Positions 59,943 through 64,000 of a stretch of 64,000 bases of DNA are shown piece by piece. Each line of letters starts with the position of its first letter. Position 1 is the first letter of the stretch. The stretch is from Niallia taxi. Its GTDB lineage: Bacteria; Bacillota; Bacilli; Bacillales; Cytobacillaceae. Under the pieces are notes generated by a model, which did no database searches, was not told the DNA's origin, and saw only the letters and a program-made list of their open reading frames with translations. A program made the position numbers and the translations under genes. The stretch is taken from positions 204,001 through 268,000 of the forward strand of contig NZ_CP102589.1 in the NCBI RefSeq assembly GCF_032818155.1, given 5' to 3'.

Positions 59943-60833
59943 TTAAAAGATATTTTCTGCATTAATAGGCATGCTCCTGAGTCGCTTCAAATATTTTGTC
60001 ATTTTTATATCATCTTCAGCTGGATAACTTAAATTCTGCTGCTTTGCTATCTCTTCTCCCAGAAGCCTGAACAAGTCATTCATCATAAATAAGGACTGCC
60101 ACATATTTTCATCACTACTGTCCCCGTAGGTCTGTCTATACATATCCCAATATTCTTCTGGTAAATATTCACGAAAGTATTTACCCATCTTACCTGAGCT
60201 CACCTGGAAATTATGATTCATGCCAATCCACCATGACACAATTTCATCAAGCATAGGTCTGACAATTGTTTCTGCCATATTTTTGGCATATGGAATCTCC
60301 TTGCGCCAAATTCCTTTTGCGACATTTTGCTGACACCACCAAAACTCATTGCAAACATGGAAATATCGTATGGCAGTTGGTTCCTTTACATAATAGCTGT
60401 GATCAGAGGCAAATGGTATTTCCGGGAGAATTCCGTCCTTATCAAGCAAAGGTATTGTCAGTGAATCTTTTCCATATTGCTCAAGCATCGCTTCCTTTGT
60501 CTCAATATGAAGATCAATCCGATTGCCGTCTGTAAACAGCATTAAATAACTATATGATCGGCTGACGTCCACCTCAAGACCTGCAGCTAAATCCATTCTA
60601 TTAGGCTCCTGTAGCATGATAAGCTCGCCAAACACATGAATCCATGCTTCATCCTCTATAAAGAGTCCTGTTTTTGTGACAACATAAACAATATCATAAT
60701 CCTGGAGAATATCCTTTTTAACCTTTGGGTTTGCTCTAGATCCATTCATATACACCGCTCTAATTCTGTTATCGCCTTTAGCTACATTAAGGATAAGCTC
60801 GTGCATTTCTTGTTCTGTTCTAATGACGCACAC
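59943..60833 (-). CDS. aadK: Aminoglycoside 6-adenylyltransferase, ANT(6)/AadK family
   Basis: The ~296-residue nucleotidyltransferase has AVYMNGSRANPKV (GS motif, ~28-36) and LQDYDIVYVVT (DxD motif), then FVHVCNEFWWCQQNVAKGIWRKE-like conserved sequence around 170 and the C-terminal LFRLLGEEIAKQ helix of AadK/ANT(6). It would adenylylate streptomycin at position 6. GTG at 60833 overlaps the RBS AAAGGGG; an in-frame ATT at 60824 is correctly spaced and matches where homologues start (MRTEQEM). The gene begins 4 bases after the DUF2278 stop. Intrinsic chromosomal copies are usual in bacilli. Confidence 0.85.
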   Translation of the reverse strand: MCVIRTEQEMHELILNVAKGDNRIRAVYMNGSRANPKVKKDILQDYDIVYVVTKTGLFIEDEAWIHVFGELIMLQEPNRMDLAAGLEVDVSRSYSYLMLFTDGNRIDLHIETKEAMLEQYGKDSLTIPLLDKDGILPEIPFASDHSYYVKEPTAIRYFHVCNEFWWCQQNVAKGIWRKEIPYAKNMAETIVRPMLDEIVSWWIGMNHNFQVSSGKMGKYFREYLPEEYWDMYRQTYGDSSDENMWQSLFMMNDLFRLLGEEIAKQQNLSYPAEDDIKMTKYLKRLRSMPINAENIF

Positions 60834-60837
60834 CCCT

Positions 60838-61521
60838 TTACTTTACCGTTAAATAACTGCAATCCTCAACAGGCTTAATAGCATGTCCGTTTTCATCTGT
60901 GCACCATGATTGTGATTGGAACGCAAGGAAAATACCTACCCAGCGATTTTCCCCCTCAAAGTGAATAAGGATGCCGCCATCCTGCCAAACACCATTATCC
61001 TTTTTCCATCTGCCCACATTGCCTTGATTCATATGAATATCATGAATGCCATTACCAGGCTTAAAGTGGAAATAACGATCAGCCAAATTATTCTCTGGCC
61101 CCCATCTTTCCCCAAAGGCATAGATAACAGCATTCCTTTCAAGCGCCTCTTTCACATAAAACTGCAGCTTCTCATTCAGGTCATTGTCCGCTCCATCAAT
61201 ATCTGCTGGTAGTGGAACCATTTTTTGAGGATCAAAGAGATTGCCTCTAACATAATCAAGTCCAATGTCAGGGTTATTATCTTTTATTAACGTAAACCCG
61301 TGTTTTAACGCAGGCAGCTTAGAGATGTCCTCTGAATTAAAATTTTCTCCCACATAGAAAAGAACCTCAGATGGATACGACTGTGACTCAATATTGACTG
61401 CAATCCGGTAATCGACGCCTTCATCGTCCCGTATATGAATTTGATAATGAGGATTTTCTCCGCTTCCCATCATCACATCAACTGCTTTACCCTTTAGCAC
61501 ACCGTACTTGTTTAAAGACAT
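60838..61521 (-). CDS. DUF2278 family protein, YukJ-like
   Basis: The 227-residue protein begins MSLNKYGVLKGKAVDVMMGSGENPHYQIHI and contains YRIAVNIESQSYPSEVLFYV, GLDYVRGNLFDPQKMVPLP, VIYAFGERWGPE, GIHDIHMNQGN and the closing FLAFQSQSWCTDENGHAIK, all matching DUF2278 (YukJ). Function is unknown. It is translationally linked to the following aadK-like gene. RBS GAGGAGG precedes the ATG. Confidence 0.87.
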   Translation of the reverse strand: MSLNKYGVLKGKAVDVMMGSGENPHYQIHIRDDEGVDYRIAVNIESQSYPSEVLFYVGENFNSEDISKLPALKHGFTLIKDNNPDIGLDYVRGNLFDPQKMVPLPADIDGADNDLNEKLQFYVKEALERNAVIYAFGERWGPENNLADRYFHFKPGNGIHDIHMNQGNVGRWKKDNGVWQDGGILIHFEGENRWVGIFLAFQSQSWCTDENGHAIKPVEDCSYLTVK

Positions 61522-61642
61522 TCTAACTCCTCCTCTTATTTAATTTATAGCTTACTATCAAACCTTTTCGAGAGTCATTACGAATATCCTTTTTAAAAGT
61601 TACAATACAGCTAAAATAAGCACCAAGACCTAAACCAGCTAA

Positions 61643-61675
61643 AATAAAAAACCTCCAGTCTTCTTAAACTGGAGG
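61643..61675 (-). terminator. Intrinsic terminator of the siderophore ABC operon
   Basis: Stem CCTCCAGT / ACTGGAGG with 8-base loop, then TTTTTT on the minus strand. Confidence 0.92.
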
Positions 61676-61683
61676 GATTGCTA

Positions 61684-62487
61684 TTATGGTTTAACATGAT
61701 ACCTGCCTTTAGGTACAACTAAAGGTGTTGCTGAAACAGGGTCATTAATAACTGTACAATTCAGACCAAATATCTCTTTTACTAATGTACTTGTAATTAT
61801 CTCTGATGGCTTTCCTTCTCCTACAAGCTTTCCCTTTTCAAGGGCAAATATATAGTCAGCATAACGAGCTGACAAATTGATATCATGGAGAACCATTACA
61901 ATTGTCGTGCCGTATTTCCGATTAAGATCTGTTAACAAATCTAATATCTCCACTTGATAAGTAATATCTAAAAAGGTTGTCGGCTCATCGAGAAATAAAA
62001 TATCCGTTTGCTGTGCGAGTGCCATTGCAATCCAGACACGTTGTCTTTGACCGCCAGACAGCTCATCAATGTCATGATTTGCAAACTCCGTAATCTTCAT
62101 GATTTCCATAGCTTCTGCAACGGCATCATAATCCTTTTTTGACCAGCCACTTAACAAAGATTGATGCGGGAATCTTCCACGGCCAATTAAATCAGCTACT
62201 GTTATCCCCTCTGGAACAACAGGTGATTGCGGTAAAATACCTAAAACCCGTGCTAATTGTTTTGGTGGAATTTTGCTGATTGCTTTACCATCAAGAGTAA
62301 CCTCACCAGATGATGGCTTAATTAATTTAGCCAAGGTTTTTAGCAGCGTCGATTTCCCGCAGCCATTTGCGCCTATAATAACACTTATTTTATTGCTGGG
62401 AATTTTCAGCTCAATTTCGTTTAATATCATTTTATTATCGTAGCCGGCTATTAATTTTTGCGCTCGAAAATCATGTATCGTTTCCAT
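61684..62487 (-). CDS. Iron-siderophore ABC transporter ATP-binding protein
   Basis: The 267-residue FecE/FepC-type ATPase has Walker A GANGCGKST (~40-48), Q-loop LPQSPVVP, signature LSGGQRQRVWIA (~142), Walker B ILFLDEPTTFLD and VLHDINLSARYAD. Its start overlaps the stop of the upstream permease gene (TAATG), so it is the last gene of a permease-permease-ATPase operon. It is similar in plan to the lone ATPase at 7.98-8.80 kb. Confidence 0.93.
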   Translation of the reverse strand: METIHDFRAQKLIAGYDNKMILNEIELKIPSNKISVIIGANGCGKSTLLKTLAKLIKPSSGEVTLDGKAISKIPPKQLARVLGILPQSPVVPEGITVADLIGRGRFPHQSLLSGWSKKDYDAVAEAMEIMKITEFANHDIDELSGGQRQRVWIAMALAQQTDILFLDEPTTFLDITYQVEILDLLTDLNRKYGTTIVMVLHDINLSARYADYIFALEKGKLVGEGKPSEIITSTLVKEIFGLNCTVINDPVSATPLVVPKGRYHVKP

Positions 62488-63524
62488 TACAATTCTCCCT
62501 TCCGATTCATTCGAATTAATAGCAAGATTAAGTATGGTGCACCAAGCAAGCCTGTTATGACACCGACTGGAAATCTGTATACAAATGCAAATTGTCCAAC
62601 TAAATCTGCTACTAAAACTAAGCTGGCTCCTACAAGACCTGCCGGCAAAATATTAGAGAATCCAGCGCCTACTAATCTATTAGCAATCGGTCCTGCAAGG
62701 AAGGAGACAAACGCAATGGGACCCGTTGTAGCTGTTGCAATAGCAATCATAAAGACAGAACTGACAATAAGTAAAACTCTTGTTTTATCTGTTGAGACAC
62801 CAAGCGAAGATGCCATTTGCTCACCAAGCTCCAAAATATTCAATTGCTTACCTAACAAGAGAACAATTGGAGTAAATATAATGACTGTAATAATAAGTGG
62901 AGGCAATTCTTCTATTTTTGAACCATTAAGACTGCCATTAAGCCATCTAAGTGCTGCTGGAATATCCTGCTGTGAACCAATTAACAAAAGATAGGATATG
63001 ACTGCATCAAGTATAGCCTGTATCCCTATCCCAATAAGAATTAATCGACCAATCGAAAAGGATTTTCCCCGAGAAAGCAAATACATAAAAACAACAGTTA
63101 TGAGACCTGCAATAACAGAAGCAAAGGAAACAACTGCATTGCTCGTATGGAACATCGTAATACATAAAACAGCCGCAGCACTTGAGCCAGATGTAATACC
63201 TAATACGTTTGGGTTTGCAAGTGGATTACGCAGCATTGTTTGAAAGATGTAGCCTGCAACGCCGAAAGCAAACCCAGCAAATAGACCAGCTAGCATTCTT
63301 GGTAAACGTATCGTATTTACAGCAAAAGTAACACCTGCAATCCGCTCACCTGAAAGTGAACGAATCACTTCCTGAATCGGGTAAATAGTGTTTCCAAGCA
63401 AGAGCATCGCGCAGCAAAGAATACAAGTTAGCACAAACAGTAAGCTAGTAACTTGTATCCAGCGCCACCGTCTTTTCCTGATGCCTGTCATAATAAAGTT
63501 TATTTCACCAAATTGATTTTTCAT
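62487..63524 (-). CDS. Iron-siderophore ABC transporter permease (FecD-like)
   Basis: The 345-residue FecCD-type permease has about ten helices. RLPRMLAGLFAGFAFGVAGYIFQTMLRNPLANPNVLGITSGSSAAAV holds the conserved RxPR and Q-x-x-x-RNPLA-x-P-x-x-LG motifs; GPIAFVSFLAGPIANRLVG near residue 265 is the ATPase-coupling loop. It pairs with the adjacent FecC-like permease as a heterodimer. It overlaps the upstream gene by 4 bases (ATGA). The residues before the first helix are basic (KRRWRW). Confidence 0.94.
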   Translation of the reverse strand: MKNQFGEINFIMTGIRKRRWRWIQVTSLLFVLTCILCCAMLLLGNTIYPIQEVIRSLSGERIAGVTFAVNTIRLPRMLAGLFAGFAFGVAGYIFQTMLRNPLANPNVLGITSGSSAAAVLCITMFHTSNAVVSFASVIAGLITVVFMYLLSRGKSFSIGRLILIGIGIQAILDAVISYLLLIGSQQDIPAALRWLNGSLNGSKIEELPPLIITVIIFTPIVLLLGKQLNILELGEQMASSLGVSTDKTRVLLIVSSVFMIAIATATTGPIAFVSFLAGPIANRLVGAGFSNILPAGLVGASLVLVADLVGQFAFVYRFPVGVITGLLGAPYLILLLIRMNRKGEL

Positions 63525-64000
63525 AATGACCGCACTTTCGATTTCTTAGCTAATATAATGAGGATTGGTGCACCTATAAATGCCGTAACTACACCAACCT
63601 CGAGTTCTCCAGGACTAGCAATTAGTCTTCCAATGACATCAGAAAACGTTAAAATAATTGCCCCTGTAATAGCTGACATAGGTATTACAAAACGTACATC
63701 CGGGCCAAGAATAAGTCTCATAACATGTGTAGACATCAGACCAATAAAGCCAATTGGACCTGCTAACGCAGTAGCTGCCCCACATAGCACAACTCCACCT
63801 ATTGCTCCTCCAAGACGCAAAAATCCAGGCCTCACACCGAGTCCTGTTGCAACATCATCCCCTAAAGCAAGAGCGTTCAATGCTGGGGCCGAAATAAAGG
63901 CAATAAGAATGCCAATAGCCAAAAAAGGAAGGAAGGTTGTGATGGAATTCCATGTACCTGAGCCTACACTGCCTACCTGCCAAAATCTGAATTGATCCAT
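63521..64000 (-). CDS. Iron-siderophore ABC transporter permease (FecC-like), partial
   Basis: Only the C-terminal ~159 residues are in the window; the gene continues beyond position 64000. LGDDVATGLGVRPGFLRLGGAIGGVVLCGAATALAGPIGFIGLMSTHVMRLILGPDVRFVIPMSAITGAIIL is the characteristic second half of FecCD permeases, including the coupling helix after GPIGFIGL. Overlap with the FecD-like gene indicates one operon. The substrate-binding protein presumably lies upstream outside the window. Confidence 0.92.
   Translation of the reverse strand: MDQFRFWQVGSVGSGTWNSITTFLPFLAIGILIAFISAPALNALALGDDVATGLGVRPGFLRLGGAIGGVVLCGAATALAGPIGFIGLMSTHVMRLILGPDVRFVIPMSAITGAIILTFSDVIGRLIASPGELEVGVVTAFIGAPILIILAKKSKVRSL

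Noticed and set aside
59943..60833. Horizontally acquired resistance cassette for the ANT(6) gene
   Set aside because: No mobile element flanks it, and it is embedded in an ordinary operon with DUF2278. Chromosomal aadK copies are normal in bacilli.
1..64000. CRISPR array, tRNA, rRNA or prophage
   Set aside because: No regularly spaced direct repeats, no cloverleaf or rRNA sequence and no phage structural genes were recognised by eye. A tRNAscan or CRISPR finder run would be decisive.

Overview
The window is AT-rich DNA from an endospore-forming Firmicute of the Bacillaceae (Bacillus sensu lato). The reasons are: gene orders shared with Bacillus subtilis (cysH-cysP-sat-cysC-sirA-sirB-sirC, cysL/cysJI, lmrAB, a teichuronic-acid tua cluster); a sporulenol-type squalene-hopene cyclase; a SigO/RsoA-like split sigma factor; T-box and S-box leaders; strong AGGAGG-type ribosome binding sites; and frequent TTG/GTG starts. 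The species cannot be named from this. Family assignments come from recalled protein families and visible motifs; no database search was run.

Layout. 1-11 kb: end of a tyrosine recombinase, the K+/H+ antiporter pair khtTU, an AI-2E-family transporter, ilvD, an IolS-like aldo-keto reductase, a VanZ-like protein, murB, a lone siderophore-type ABC ATPase, a membrane diguanylate cyclase and a TspO-like protein. 11-20 kb: a HemY/CgoX oxidase, then a minus-strand surface-polysaccharide cluster (tuaA; tuaC, epimerase, tuaE, tuaF, tuaG, tuaH) that lacks tuaB and tuaD. 20-30 kb: lmrAB drug efflux, a PadR-HAAS-DUF4097 operon, a sigO-yvrJ-rsoA-like split sigma operon with a 53-residue gene in the middle, an unknown gene, a DapA-like aldolase, UPF0173, trhO and an EamA exporter. 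30-41 kb: an Lrp regulator, a cellobiose-type PTS (IIB, IIC) with a divergent RpiR regulator, DUF3231, GrpB, a catalytically degenerate serine recombinase, a SulP transporter, SMP-30 and sqhC.

41-59 kb is dominated by translation and sulfur. A T-box-controlled type 2 isoleucyl-tRNA synthetase and nrnB precede the full assimilatory sulfate pathway. Sulfate enters through CysP and is activated by Sat and CysC. CysH reduces it to sulfite, and CysJI reduces sulfite to sulfide with siroheme made by SirA, SirB and SirC. The minus-strand cys operon begins with a promoter, a SAM (S-box) riboswitch and a 49-codon yezD-like gene, and a second intrinsic terminator stands between yezD and cysH. CysL is divergent from cysJI. 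59-64 kb: YhfK-like and YjjG-like proteins, a DUF2278 gene followed by an ANT(6) aminoglycoside adenylyltransferase, and a FecCD-type siderophore importer cut by the window edge.

The most interesting parts are the split-sigma operon with its LexA-like site, the layered control of the cys operon, the altered tua cluster and the dead resolvase. No CRISPR array, rRNA, tRNA, insertion sequence or prophage was seen.
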